This document shows positions 7,501-16,220 of a stretch of 64,000 bases of DNA, one piece after another. Position 1 is the stretch's first letter; each line of letters begins with the position of its first letter. Below the pieces are notes generated by a model, which saw only the letters and a list, made by a program, of their open reading frames with translations, searched no databases and was not told the origin of the DNA. The stretch comes from Pseudomonas sp. BGI-2 (GTDB lineage: Bacteria; Pseudomonadota; Gammaproteobacteria; Pseudomonadales; Pseudomonadaceae): assembly GCF_004310295.1 (NCBI RefSeq), contig NZ_SISB01000006.1, positions 1 to 64,000 on the forward strand. Direction: 5' to 3'. The position numbers and the translations under genes were made by a program.

Positions 7501-8850
7501 ATGAAAGCCGACCTGGTGCTGACCAGTCTGGTGGACTGGATTCAGGCCGATGGCTACGGCGCGGCACAAAAACCACGCTTGCAGAAAACCTTCGCCCGGC
7601 GGGTGCAGGCGCTGGGTCAACTGCACGGAATATTTCTGTTCGACAAGCAAGGGCGGTGGGTCGTGACCTCGTTCGAGGATTTGAACCGCGGTCCGGGCGT
7701 GTCGGATCGGGAGTACTTCAAGTTCCACCAGCAGAACGCGTCCACCCTCGCGCACATCGGGCCGGCGCTTCGCAGTCGGGAGAATGGCGAGTGGATCATT
7801 CCGGTATCGAAACGGGTGAACGACAAGAACGGCAATTTCCAGGGCGTGGTGTTGGCCGGAATCAAAATGGCCTACTTCGATCAGTTCTTCAAAAGCTTCA
7901 GCATCGATGACAACGGCTCGATGTTTTTGGCGTTGACCGACGGAACGTTGCTGGCGCGAAGGCCGTTTGTGGAATCGCTGATCGGGACGTCCCTGGCCAA
8001 GGGCGAAATCTTTCAGAAATACTTGCCCAGCGCGCCCGCCGGCAACGCGATGATCAGCTCGGTGGTCGATGGTGTTGTGCGTTTGTATGGCTACCGTCAG
8101 CTCGACGCCTATCCGCTGGTGGTGTCGGCGGCATCGTCCAGGGATTCGATTCTCAAGGAATGGTACGACACCGCGTTCCAATCCAGCGTCATCGTTGCCC
8201 TGGTGGTGTTGGGTGTGGGGCTGTTTGGTTGGGTGTTCGTTCGCCAGGTGCGCGTCGGCGTGCGGGTCGAGGCCGATTTGCGCAAGGCCAAGGAAGCACT
8301 GAAGCTGATCGCGACTCACGACAGCCTGACGGGCCTGGCCAATCGTCGGCTGTTCGAGCAGGCGCTGGACATCGAGTTTGGCCGAGGCGCCCGGCAGTCC
8401 AGTTCGCTGAGCCTGATCATGCTCGATATCGATTTTTTCAAACGCTACAACGATGCTTACGGCCACGTGGCGGGGGATCATTGCCTGGCGGAAGTGGCGC
8501 GTGCGGTCAAGGGTTGCTGCCACCGCAAAGCCGATCTGGCGGTGCGTTATGGCGGTGAGGAATTTGCGGTGTTGCTGCCCGACACCGACCTTCACGTTGC
8601 AATGGTGATTGCCGAGCAGATCCGCCGCAGCGTCATGGACAAGAACATCACCCACAGCGGTTCACCCACGGGTTACGTGACGGTCAGCCTTGGCTGTTAC
8701 GCGTTTGTGCCGACCGGCCGCGACAGCATCGAAGTGTTCATCGAGCGAGCGGATGCGGCGTTGTATCAAGCCAAGCATTCGGGGCGAAACCGTGCGGCGG
8801 TGTTGTCGATCGAAGGCGGCGTGGAGGCGCTGATGCGCTCCGACCGTTGA
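7501..8850 (+). CDS. diguanylate cyclase with Cache-type sensor, apparently 5'-truncated
   Basis: The 449-residue protein has a dCache-like sensor (about 1-225; GIFLFDKQGRWVVTS, DREYFKFH), one membrane segment (about 230-252; VIVALVVLGVGLFGWVFV) and a GGDEF domain with intact RYGGEEF signature (351-355 for GGEEF), so it should make c-di-GMP. Family members normally begin with a membrane anchor before the Cache domain, which is missing here: the frame starts in what is usually the middle of the first helix (ADLVLTSLVDWIQ) and there is no ribosome binding site before ATG 7501. The frame is open back to 7384 but encodes no hydrophobic segment. I infer a deletion of the 5' end, so expression and topology are uncertain. 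Confidence 0.75.
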   Translation: MKADLVLTSLVDWIQADGYGAAQKPRLQKTFARRVQALGQLHGIFLFDKQGRWVVTSFEDLNRGPGVSDREYFKFHQQNASTLAHIGPALRSRENGEWIIPVSKRVNDKNGNFQGVVLAGIKMAYFDQFFKSFSIDDNGSMFLALTDGTLLARRPFVESLIGTSLAKGEIFQKYLPSAPAGNAMISSVVDGVVRLYGYRQLDAYPLVVSAASSRDSILKEWYDTAFQSSVIVALVVLGVGLFGWVFVRQVRVGVRVEADLRKAKEALKLIATHDSLTGLANRRLFEQALDIEFGRGARQSSSLSLIMLDIDFFKRYNDAYGHVAGDHCLAEVARAVKGCCHRKADLAVRYGGEEFAVLLPDTDLHVAMVIAEQIRRSVMDKNITHSGSPTGYVTVSLGCYAFVPTGRDSIEVFIERADAALYQAKHSGRNRAAVLSIEGGVEALMRSDR

Positions 8851-8992
8851 GGTATTTCGTGCCGTTGTTTCAGACCTGTAACACTCGCACGTCCGTCTGT
8901 CTCCCTGTCAGTTCCGTCTGTTTTGATCGTCTAGAGTTCCGGTAGCTCTGTCGAACCCGCCAGATCTCCCCACAGCACGGACGATCGCCAAA

Positions 8993-9568
8993 ATGTTGAT
9001 ACCTCAAGCATTGACAGTCGTTGCTCTAACCCTTGCAGTTACCGTTGTTTTGCCGCTGGACAGCCAGGCTCAATCGAAAGTCATATCGCAGGAAGCCAAC
9101 GCCTTTGTGACTGTGCCGCAGTACCCGTCTGAAGATTTCAAAGCCGTGGTGCAGTCGAACGTCGACACGTTGTATTCCATCGCCTGGCTCGATTTGACCA
9201 AAGAGCCGCAGGTGATTACCGCGCCGGACACCGCCGGGCGTCTGTACGTGTTGCCAATGCTCGACATGTGGAGCGATGTGTTTGCCTCGCCCGGTGGATA
9301 TGCGACGGGCACACAGTCCAGTGAGTTTGTGGTGACGCCACCGGGATGGACCGGAACGGTGCCGGCAGGGCTGAATCATTTGCCGGCGCCCACGCCCTTC
9401 GTCTGGGTCGTCGGTCGCACCGACGTCAGCGGGGCGGTGGACTATGCGATGGTGAACAGGATTCAGGCGGGCTACACCGTGACGCCGTTGTCGCAGATCG
9501 ACAAAAGAACCGAGCAGGTCGACCCGGAGATTGCAATCCGCGCTCGTGTGGTCACGGCGGGTCGATGA
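8993..9568 (+). CDS. DUF1254-domain exported protein, shortened
   Basis: The 191-residue protein has a signal peptide ending DSQAQ and then a DUF1254 core: NVDTLYSIAWLDLTKEP, VLPMLDMWSDVFASPG, PGWTGTVPAGLNHLPAPT, VVGRTDVSG. Full relatives are usually over 400 residues, with a YGYPLV-type segment before this core and a DUF1214 half after it. Both are absent, so this looks like an internally deleted and C-terminally truncated copy, perhaps non-functional. The role of the family is not known. Confidence 0.6.
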   Translation: MLIPQALTVVALTLAVTVVLPLDSQAQSKVISQEANAFVTVPQYPSEDFKAVVQSNVDTLYSIAWLDLTKEPQVITAPDTAGRLYVLPMLDMWSDVFASPGGYATGTQSSEFVVTPPGWTGTVPAGLNHLPAPTPFVWVVGRTDVSGAVDYAMVNRIQAGYTVTPLSQIDKRTEQVDPEIAIRARVVTAGR

Positions 9569-9639
9569 ACGCTGACACCCTGGCGGTCCGTGGCAACTAC
9601 GTTAAGAACACTGAGTAGAAAGCAGCCGACGATTTCCCG

Positions 9640-9975
9640 TCATTGGTTGCTTCTGCGTGTCCAGCTGCCGGTCCCGCCTCCTGCACCGCCGGTGCCCCCA
9701 CCGGCAGCGCCCGTGCCACCGCCCGCACCCGAGCCGCTGGCACCGGCATTTCCACCATTGCCCTCTCTCGATGAGCCATATCCGCCTTTGCCCCGGTCTG
9801 GGTTATATCGACCTGAGGGTTGGTCCGTATCGTTGTTGGGCGCCATGATTGAGCCGCGGCTAGACCAGGACCGGGTCTCGGTCGCGTCAGCGTTATCGCC
9901 GGAGGCTGCGTAAGCGGCTCCTGTTGCTGCGGTCAGCAAACCTATCAACAACTGCGAGGTGAGCTTGATGTTCAT
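9640..9975 (-). CDS. small exported glycine-rich protein
   Basis: The 111-residue protein has a clear signal peptide (MNIKLTSQLLIGLLTAATG, cleavage near AAYAA). The mature part is polar (NNDTDQPSGRYNPDRGKGGY) and ends in a Gly/Ala/Ser/Thr repeat around GGGTGAAGGGTGGAGGGTGS. The function is unknown and the low complexity prevents family assignment. It is convergent with the DUF1254 gene. The coding call rests mainly on the signal peptide. Confidence 0.6.
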   Translation of the reverse strand: MNIKLTSQLLIGLLTAATGAAYAASGDNADATETRSWSSRGSIMAPNNDTDQPSGRYNPDRGKGGYGSSREGNGGNAGASGSGAGGGTGAAGGGTGGAGGGTGSWTRRSNQ

Positions 9976-10121
9976 CAGTGCACGTCTCCAAAGATGAGTC
10001 GTTACCTGCTGATGGTGTGACGGGGAGGGCGGTGGGTGTTGGCGGGATGACGAATGGTTGATGGTGAGTTGGTCTCGGGGTTGGTGGGCCGATCACAGAA
10101 TGTGTGTGCAACATCCATCAT

Positions 10122-10209
10122 TGTGGGAGCGGGCTTGCTCGCGATATAGGTAGTCCAGCCGGCTCAATGTGACAGGGCCAATGTCATCGCGAGCAAGCTC
10201 GCTCCCACA
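10122..10209. repeat. REP-like palindromic pair
   Basis: TGTGGGAGCGGGCTTGCTCG at 10122-10141 faces its inverted copy ending CTCGCTCCCACA at 10209. This is the common Pseudomonas REP doublet form. Confidence 0.85.
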
Positions 10210-10222
10210 GTAGTTCGGGGTG

Positions 10223-10668
10223 TCAGCGAAGTCTGTATTCAGTCAGTTTTTTCTCAAGATTCTCCCGCACCAACGGCCACTCCTCATCGATGATGCTGAA
10301 CCGCACGCAGTCCAGTACGTCGAAGGCGTAACGCAACATCAGGTATTTGGCCTCGGTGTTGACGAACGTTTTCTGCCAGCGTGCAGAGATCCAGCTGCTG
10401 CCCGATTTCAAGCTTGCGGTTGAGGCGGTCGATTTTCCAGAAGCGTGTCGAACCAATGACCTCGCCGGTGTCCTTGAGCACGATCACGAAGGGCAGGACC
10501 GTTCCCGCATCGCGACCGTCGAGGGCTTTCTTCAAGTAGCTATCGAGAGGGCACGACGGTGACCGTCAGGTTCCACAATTCGCCATCCCGCGCGGCGTTG
10601 ACCAGCGCATCGGTATCGCTGGTTTGCAGGGCGCGCAGGGTAATTCGTTGACCTTCCAGAGTGTCCAT
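10223..10668 (-). pseudogene. GNAT N-acetyltransferase (RimJ/RimL type), broken
   Basis: Three minus-strand frames read as successive parts of one acetyltransferase. ATG 10668 opens MDTLEGQRITLRALQTSDTD through ELWNLTVTVVPS (stop near 10540). The next frame gives YLKKALDGRDAGTVLPFVIV, GEVIGSTRFWKIDRLNRKLEIG. The third gives SSWISARWQKTFVNTEAKYL, MLRYAFDVLDCVRF and a C-terminal SIIDEEWPLVRENLEKKL. The joins at about 10540 and 10395 need one-base or small indels. The usual segment with the acetyl-CoA loop and ERL/HER-type sequence is missing between DCVR and FSIIDEEW, so there is also an internal deletion of roughly 30-40 codons. Non-functional. Confidence 0.8.
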
Positions 10669-10837
10669 GAGCGAGGCGTTCTCGGCAAACAAAGTTTCGC
10701 GGGTGATGCGCGCCATTACAGGGTAGCGGCTGTCGATTGGCAATAGTCGTGGCGCGATGACGGACCATGGCTGCTATGGTCAATGGACGCTTGCCTGTGA
10801 TGCACCCGATCAGGCAATCGATTACAGGATCCCATGC

Positions 10838-13408
10838 ATGGAATTGAGCGCCACGACCACCGCCGCCCCCGGGCGCCATACGCCGATCACACGGAACCTG
10901 ATCTGGTCCGTCGGACTGGTATTCGTACTGGGGGTGCTGATCGCCCTGGTTGCCTTGTTCAACATTGCCGGCCGGCTCGATGCCCAGGACCTGGCAAAGA
11001 CCACGTTCTACACCCAGCGCGCGCTGGAAAACCGCATCAGTGCTTCGAAAAACTACGTCGCCAGTTATGCAACCTGGACGACCGCCTACGACCGTCTCAA
11101 CGGTGAAGTCGATGTGCAGTGGGCTTATGTCGAGCAGAACATGGGTAAAACCTTGTACACCATGGATCACTACGACAGTGTGTTGGTGGTCGATCACCAG
11201 CGAACCAAATACGCCACGGTGCGTGGCCTTCAGGTGCAGGATGATGCGGCGGCCCGTCTTTCGATATCGATGGCGGCATTGATCAAGGAGGTTCAGGGGC
11301 AAGAAAGCCTGCTCGTCCCCGTCAGCCGCTTCACGCTGTTTGAGGGCCAGCCCGCACTACTGACGGCTGCGGCGATCGTGCCGAATGACGAAAGACCTGC
11401 GGTCGATCCCCAAAGCACTTCGATGCTGGTGTTCGTCGATCAATTGAGTCCGGAAAAGCTCAGTGCCTTGAGTGCCGACTACGGTTTGCATGACTTGAGC
11501 CTCGCGCCTGACAATAAACTCGCGCCAGGTCAGCCCGTGGTGGCACTCACGGGCACCGGTTACAGCCTGGTCTCGCGGCTCGAACAGCCAGGCCATCAGC
11601 TTCTTTGGTCACTGCTGCCGCCACTGGGCGGCGCGTTGTTGATTCTGGCGTTGTTGACGGCTTACTTCTTCCGATATGTGTTGCGATCGTCGGGGCACGT
11701 GGATGCCAGTTACATCAACCTGGATTTATCGAACCAGGCGCTGGAGGCCAGCGAAGAGCGTTTTCGTGCCGTGGCCGAGGCCGCTTCCGACTGGATCTGG
11801 GAAATCGACGACAAGCATCGCATCACGTATCTGTCGGGGCGCTTCGGCGCCGTCACCGGTTTTTCCGATCAGCAATGGCTGGGGCAGGACATCGAGCAAC
11901 TGCTGTATTGCGACACCACGCCGTTGTCACTGTGGCTGAACAGGCTCGACGAAGAGCACAGCGTCAGTCACCTGCGTTGTTCCTATCGCGACCAGTCGGG
12001 GCAGCAACGTGTCTGCCGGGTTTCGGCACGACCGATCCATAGCAAGGGCGCGGTGCTGGGTTATCGCGGAACGGCCAGTGACATCACCGATGAAGTCGCC
12101 GCCCATGCACAGATCCAGCATCTATCTTTGCACGACGCGCTGACCGGCCTGCCCAATCGCAACAAACTGGCGCGTTACCTCGAAGACGCTTTGGTGCTGA
12201 AAGAACATTCAGCGCCGCTGACGTTGTTGATGATCGACCTGGATAACTTCAAGCCGATCAATGACTCCCTCGGCCACCCGGCCGGCGATGCTGTGTTGCT
12301 GGAAGTGGCCACCCGTTTGCGTGAATGCACGCGGGACATCGATCTGGTCGCGCGACTGGGCGGCGACGAGTTTGTGCTGGTGCTCAATGGCATGGACATC
12401 CACACGGAAATCGACCGGATTTGCGAACGTATTCTCGAAAGCCTGCACCGGCCGATCCACTATGATCATCACACGTTGCACATCGGCGCGAGCATCGGCA
12501 TCGCCTTGAGTCGGCGTCAGGGGCACATGCCGGAGGAACTGATCCGGTGTGCCGACATCGCGCTGTATCAGGCCAAATCCGATGGCAAGAAGACCTGGTG
12601 CTATTTTGCGCCACACATGAACGATCAGATCCAGCATCGCCGCAAATTGGAAAACGACCTGCGCCAGGCGATCAAGAACAACGAGTTCGTGATGCACTAT
12701 CAGCCGCGTTATCACGTCGATGGCAAGCAGATCGTCTCGGTCGAGGCGTTGCTGCGCTGGCAGCATCCGGTGCAGGGATTGCTAAGCCCCGACTCGTTTA
12801 TTCCGTTGGCCGAGCAGACCGACCTGATCGTGCCATTGGGGCGTTGGGTTTTACGTGAAGCTTGCGAGACGGCCCTGACCTGGCCGGGTGAGCTGATGGT
12901 GTCGGTCAACCTGTCGCCCGTGCAGTTCGTACGCAGTGACGTGGTGGAGGATGTCAGGGAAGCGTTGATCCACACCCGTTTGCCGGCCAGTCGACTGGAG
13001 CTGGAGATCACCGAAAACGTGATGCTCAACGACGTCGACGGCGCTCTCGCGACCATGAACGCACTGAAGGAGCTGGGTGTGCGGCTGAACATGGACGACT
13101 TTGGCACCGGTTATTCATCACTGGGTTACCTGCGCACGTATCCGTTCGACGGGATCAAGATCGACAAGCGTTTCATCTCGTCCATGAGCGGTGCAGGTAA
13201 CGACCGCGCGGTGGTGCAGGCGATCATCAACCTGGGCAAGGCCATGGGCCTGACCGTCACCGCAGAAGGCGTCGAGACGCTGGAGCAACTGGACTTCCTG
13301 ATCTCTGACGAGTGCCATGAAGTGCAGGGTTTCTACCTCAGCCGGCCGATGGAAAATCAGGCGCTGTTGCCGTTGCTCAAGGCATCGCATGACGAGCATC
13401 CGGTGTAA
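10838..13408 (+). CDS. CHASE4-PAS-GGDEF-EAL c-di-GMP turnover protein
   Basis: The 856-residue membrane protein has TM1 (about 20-42, LIWSVGLVFVLGVLIALVAL), a periplasmic CHASE4-like sensor (about 45-255), TM2 (about 260-285, LLPPLGGALLILALLTAYFF), a PAS domain (about 305-430), GGDEF (about 435-600; intact LGGDEF, GGDEF at 508-512) and EAL (about 610-850; EALLRW at 636, DDFGTGYSSLGYL, AEGVETLEQ). Both catalytic signatures look intact, so it could make or degrade c-di-GMP; in dual proteins the net activity is usually phosphodiesterase. ATG 10838 was chosen because the longer frame from 10757 has no meaningful extra sequence and starts next to the broken GNAT gene. Confidence 0.9.
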   Translation: MELSATTTAAPGRHTPITRNLIWSVGLVFVLGVLIALVALFNIAGRLDAQDLAKTTFYTQRALENRISASKNYVASYATWTTAYDRLNGEVDVQWAYVEQNMGKTLYTMDHYDSVLVVDHQRTKYATVRGLQVQDDAAARLSISMAALIKEVQGQESLLVPVSRFTLFEGQPALLTAAAIVPNDERPAVDPQSTSMLVFVDQLSPEKLSALSADYGLHDLSLAPDNKLAPGQPVVALTGTGYSLVSRLEQPGHQLLWSLLPPLGGALLILALLTAYFFRYVLRSSGHVDASYINLDLSNQALEASEERFRAVAEAASDWIWEIDDKHRITYLSGRFGAVTGFSDQQWLGQDIEQLLYCDTTPLSLWLNRLDEEHSVSHLRCSYRDQSGQQRVCRVSARPIHSKGAVLGYRGTASDITDEVAAHAQIQHLSLHDALTGLPNRNKLARYLEDALVLKEHSAPLTLLMIDLDNFKPINDSLGHPAGDAVLLEVATRLRECTRDIDLVARLGGDEFVLVLNGMDIHTEIDRICERILESLHRPIHYDHHTLHIGASIGIALSRRQGHMPEELIRCADIALYQAKSDGKKTWCYFAPHMNDQIQHRRKLENDLRQAIKNNEFVMHYQPRYHVDGKQIVSVEALLRWQHPVQGLLSPDSFIPLAEQTDLIVPLGRWVLREACETALTWPGELMVSVNLSPVQFVRSDVVEDVREALIHTRLPASRLELEITENVMLNDVDGALATMNALKELGVRLNMDDFGTGYSSLGYLRTYPFDGIKIDKRFISSMSGAGNDRAVVQAIINLGKAMGLTVTAEGVETLEQLDFLISDECHEVQGFYLSRPMENQALLPLLKASHDEHPV

Positions 13409-13507
13409 TGGGGGGACCTTTAGTCGCCTGTTTCGTTTGTCGTGGCAACTGCCATCACGCACCTCGGTCACAACTGGATACCGTCCATCCGTTGCGAGCC
13501 TCGGCCC

Positions 13508-14302
13508 ATGAAAAATCTGAAAATCGCCACCTTCAACGTCAACGGCATGCGTGCCCGACTGCCGAATCTGCTGGCCTGGCTTGAGCGAGAAAAACCCGAC
13601 ATCGCCTGTTTGCAGGAGCTCAAGTCGGTGGACAGCGCGTTCCCGGCCTCCGAGCTTGAGGCCGTTGGCTACGGCGCAATCTGGCAAGGTCAGTCGTCGT
13701 GGAACGGGGTGGCGATTCTGGCGCGTGATGCGCAACCGTTAGAGAGCCGGCGCGGCTTGCCAGGAGATGATGCCGACACCCATAGCCGCTACCTGGAAGC
13801 CGCGGTACACGGGATTCTGGTGGGTTGCCTGTATTTGCCCAACGGCAATCCGCAACCCGGGCCGAAGTTCGATTACAAACTGGCATGGTTCGAGCGGCTG
13901 ATCGCCTATGCCAAGGACCTGCAAGGCAGCGAGCATCCGGTGGTGCTGGCCGGCGACTACAACGTGGTGCCCGCCGACCTGGACATTTACAACCCGCGCT
14001 CTTGGCTCAAGGACGCCTTGTTGCAACCGGAAAGTCGCGAGTGTTACCAGCGCTTGCTGGATCAGGGGTGGACCGATTCCCTGCGCCATTTATACCCGGA
14101 GGATCGGCTCTACACCTTCTGGGATTATTTCAGGCAGCACTGGCAGAAAAACTCGGGGTTGCGCATCGATCATCTGTTGCTCAACTCAGGCCTGAATCCT
14201 TATCTGCATGAGGCCGGGGTCGATGCCTGGGTTCGCAACGAACCGCACGCCAGCGATCACGCGCCGACGTGGATTCGCTTGAGTTCGCGCAAACGGCGTT
14301 GA
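13508..14302 (+). CDS. xthA: exodeoxyribonuclease III
   Basis: The 264-residue enzyme is of the exonuclease III/AP endonuclease family acting in base-excision repair. Visible motifs are KIATFNVNGMRAR, LQELKS with the metal-binding glutamate, GDYNVVP, WDYFRQHWQKNSGLRIDH and the C-terminal NEPHASDHAPTW with catalytic Asp-His. Start ATG 13508 gives the standard length and N-terminus. It follows the c-di-GMP gene in the same direction after 99 bases. It is a xthA-type enzyme; some Pseudomonas carry a second paralogue. Confidence 0.93.
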   Translation: MKNLKIATFNVNGMRARLPNLLAWLEREKPDIACLQELKSVDSAFPASELEAVGYGAIWQGQSSWNGVAILARDAQPLESRRGLPGDDADTHSRYLEAAVHGILVGCLYLPNGNPQPGPKFDYKLAWFERLIAYAKDLQGSEHPVVLAGDYNVVPADLDIYNPRSWLKDALLQPESRECYQRLLDQGWTDSLRHLYPEDRLYTFWDYFRQHWQKNSGLRIDHLLLNSGLNPYLHEAGVDAWVRNEPHASDHAPTWIRLSSRKRR

Positions 14303-14414
14303 TGTTCAGAGGGAGTGCGATTGGCTAAATCAATTGTCAGTCGAACCGCTTTATCCCTTATACATGGCGCCCATCGGCGGAGAGATCCGCGGCCCCATGC
14401 AAAAGGACCGAGCA

Positions 14415-15242
14415 ATGAGCGAGCCACGCCTGACGAACCGTGCGTTATACCTGCAACGCCTGGGTTTCGACGCGCCCCCGGCGCCGACCCTGGACACCCT
14501 GCGCCAACTTCAGCTACGCCACACCGGGGCCTTCCCGTTCGAAAACCTCACCACGCTGTCCGGCGAGCCGGTACTCATCGACCTGCCATCCATCGAACAG
14601 AAAATTCTGCACGAGGGGCGCGGCGGTTATTGCTACGAACTCAACTGCGCGTTTCTGGCCTTGCTCCAGGAGCTGGGCTTCGACGCGCGCGGCATCACCG
14701 GCCGAGTGGTCATGGGCCAGCCCGAAGGCGCATGGACTGCCCGCACGCACCGCTTGAGCCAGGTCACTCTGGATGGCGTGCGCTACATCACCGACGTCGG
14801 CTTCGGCGGCATGGTGCCCACCGCACCGCTCATGCTCGACACCGATGCTGCACAGCTCACGCCCCACGAGCCCTATCGCATAGAGCGCCATGAAGACGGC
14901 TACACCCTGCGCGCCAACGTCGGCGGCGAGTGGCGGCCGATGTACATCTTCGACCTGCTACGCCAGGAAGACATCGATTACGCCGTCGGCAACTGGTACG
15001 TCTCGACCTATCCCGAATCGTCTTTTGCTAAACAACTGATGGTCGCGCGCACCGGGGATGGCTGGAGGCGTACGTTGAACAACGGCAGTTTTGCGATTCA
15101 TCGGGTGGGTGCCGAAAGCGAACGACGGCAAGTGACCGATGTGGAGGAATTGATTGGGGTGCTGGAGGAAGAGTTCGGGATACGGGTGCCGGAGCATGCG
15201 GGGTTGAAGCGAGTGCTTGAGCAGTTAATTCAGGCGACATAG
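14415..15242 (+). CDS. arylamine N-acetyltransferase
   Basis: The 275-residue cytoplasmic enzyme transfers acetyl from acetyl-CoA to arylamines and hydrazines. The catalytic triad is visible: Cys73 in GRGGYCYELNCAF, His112 in RTHRLSQV and Asp127 in ITDVGFGG. PFENLTTLSGEP is also typical. ATG 14415 is preceded by AAAAGGA at good spacing; the in-frame extension to 14334 lacks family sequence. No partner genes are adjacent. Confidence 0.93.
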   Translation: MSEPRLTNRALYLQRLGFDAPPAPTLDTLRQLQLRHTGAFPFENLTTLSGEPVLIDLPSIEQKILHEGRGGYCYELNCAFLALLQELGFDARGITGRVVMGQPEGAWTARTHRLSQVTLDGVRYITDVGFGGMVPTAPLMLDTDAAQLTPHEPYRIERHEDGYTLRANVGGEWRPMYIFDLLRQEDIDYAVGNWYVSTYPESSFAKQLMVARTGDGWRRTLNNGSFAIHRVGAESERRQVTDVEELIGVLEEEFGIRVPEHAGLKRVLEQLIQAT

Positions 15243-15253
15243 CCGCCACCCAG

Positions 15254-15287
15254 AAAGGGCAGAGCGAATACATCTGCCCTTTTCCTT
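15254..15287 (+). terminator. rho-independent terminator
   Basis: AAAGGGCAG (15254-15262) pairs with CTGCCCTTT (15274-15282), followed by TCCTTT. It ends the arylamine acetyltransferase transcript. Confidence 0.75.
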
Positions 15288-15348
15288 TGAATTGATACCA
15301 GGCCTTGTACGCCATCGGGTACTGCACTGTTTTTGAACCGCGACAAAC

Positions 15349-15681
15349 TCAAGGCTCAATTACTCGGTGGATTTCGCTCAAGACTTCTGACAATTTTTTC
15401 TCCAGGCTCTTCAGTTCAGATGCTGTTACTCCTGCTTTGAAATGTCCGGCATTCGCAACTGCGGCGTACTGATCGTGCCCGGCAGTTTTTTCTCTGTTGC
15501 TGAGCAACGTCTGGCGCAAGGTGTTATTGATCACCGTCTGATAGCCATATCCCTCGCCCTCAGCCAAGGCACGTGCCGCTTCGATGACGACGTCATCAAG
15601 CATGATCGTAATTCGGGTTTTACCCTTGCTGGAGGCAACCGCTCCACGCTTGGCATTGCTGAAGTCGTATTCGTCTTTCAC
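15349..15681 (-). CDS. brnA: BrnA-type antitoxin
   Basis: The 110-residue DNA-binding antitoxin has a ribbon-helix-helix-like core: GKTRITIMLDDVVIEAARAL and GYGYQTVINNTLRQTLL. The C-terminal part (SLEKKLSEVLSEIHRVIEP) is helical, probably for dimerisation or toxin binding. It starts at GTG 15681, three bases after the BrnT stop, with GGAGG just upstream inside the toxin end. This is the toxin-first order usual for brnTA. BrnA family proteins neutralise BrnT and repress the operon. It looks intact. Confidence 0.85.
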   Translation of the reverse strand: MKDEYDFSNAKRGAVASSKGKTRITIMLDDVVIEAARALAEGEGYGYQTVINNTLRQTLLSNREKTAGHDQYAAVANAGHFKAGVTASELKSLEKKLSEVLSEIHRVIEP

Positions 15682-15684
15682 CGG

Positions 15685-15966
15685 TCAATCCTCCATATAG
15701 CGGCGACGCTCGTTTTTGTTAGCGATGCGCGCGGAAATGATTCGAACGAAATTCGGATCGCGATAGGTGTACGCAACGACCAGCAAACGAGCCTTGGCAT
15801 CCATTCCCATGACGATCCACCGCTGTTCATCGTGATGGTTGTCCTGAATCGTCAGTGCTCGTTCGTCATAAAACACTTGTTCTGTTTCAGCGAGGCTGAT
15901 GCCGCGGTGCTTTAATTTGTTGGCTGCGTTTTTTGCCTTGTGATACTGAATTTCGAATGACTTCAT
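15685..15966 (-). CDS. brnT: BrnT-type ribonuclease toxin
   Basis: The 93-residue toxin of a type II system is RelE-like in fold. Family features are KAKNAANKLKHRGISLAE, VFYDERALTIQDNHHDEQR, and the C-terminal RIISARIANKNERRRYMED with its Arg-rich end. ATG 15966 gives the usual length; the extension to 16125 is not like the family. BrnT blocks translation by RNA cleavage in studied cases. It is intact and next to an intact antitoxin, in contrast to the decayed YafO locus. Confidence 0.88.
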   Translation of the reverse strand: MKSFEIQYHKAKNAANKLKHRGISLAETEQVFYDERALTIQDNHHDEQRWIVMGMDAKARLLVVAYTYRDPNFVRIISARIANKNERRRYMED

Positions 15967-15970
15967 TATG

Positions 15971-15986
15971 CATACTTTATATGTAT
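15971..15986. promoter_or_regulatory. palindromic operator upstream of brnTA
   Basis: CATAC (15971-15975) and GTAT (15983-15986) form an inverted repeat around an AT-rich centre TTTATAT, 5-20 bases before the brnT start. Its position over the promoter fits autorepression by BrnA. Confidence 0.55.
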
Positions 15987-16110
15987 AAGCGAGAGGCGTC
16001 CGTGCCGGCGGTCGCTTGGAATGCAAAAGACTAGCGGGCAGGGGAGAAGGCGAACGCCAGATGTGTTTCAGGATTTTTTGGATGGGAAACCGCGCAGCCA
16101 AAGGGCAGCA

Positions 16111-16167
16111 TGGACACATGTCCATAATCTGACTGGTGAGTTGTATACAACTCTATAGACATTTGTC
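16111..16167. promoter_or_regulatory. three palindromes upstream of the NCS2 permease
   Basis: TGGACACATGTCCA (16111-16124), TTGTATACAA (16141-16150) and GACATTTGTC (16158-16167) are each inverted repeats within 57 bases. TTGTATACAA resembles operators of GntR-family regulators of purine catabolism; GGACA/TGTCC recurs in the flanking two. I infer regulated expression of the permease; no regulator gene is adjacent. Confidence 0.5.
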
Positions 16168-16220
16168 CTGAGTCTTGCATACAGTGTGCGCATAACAAAA
16201 AACCAGGGAACCCCCCAACC

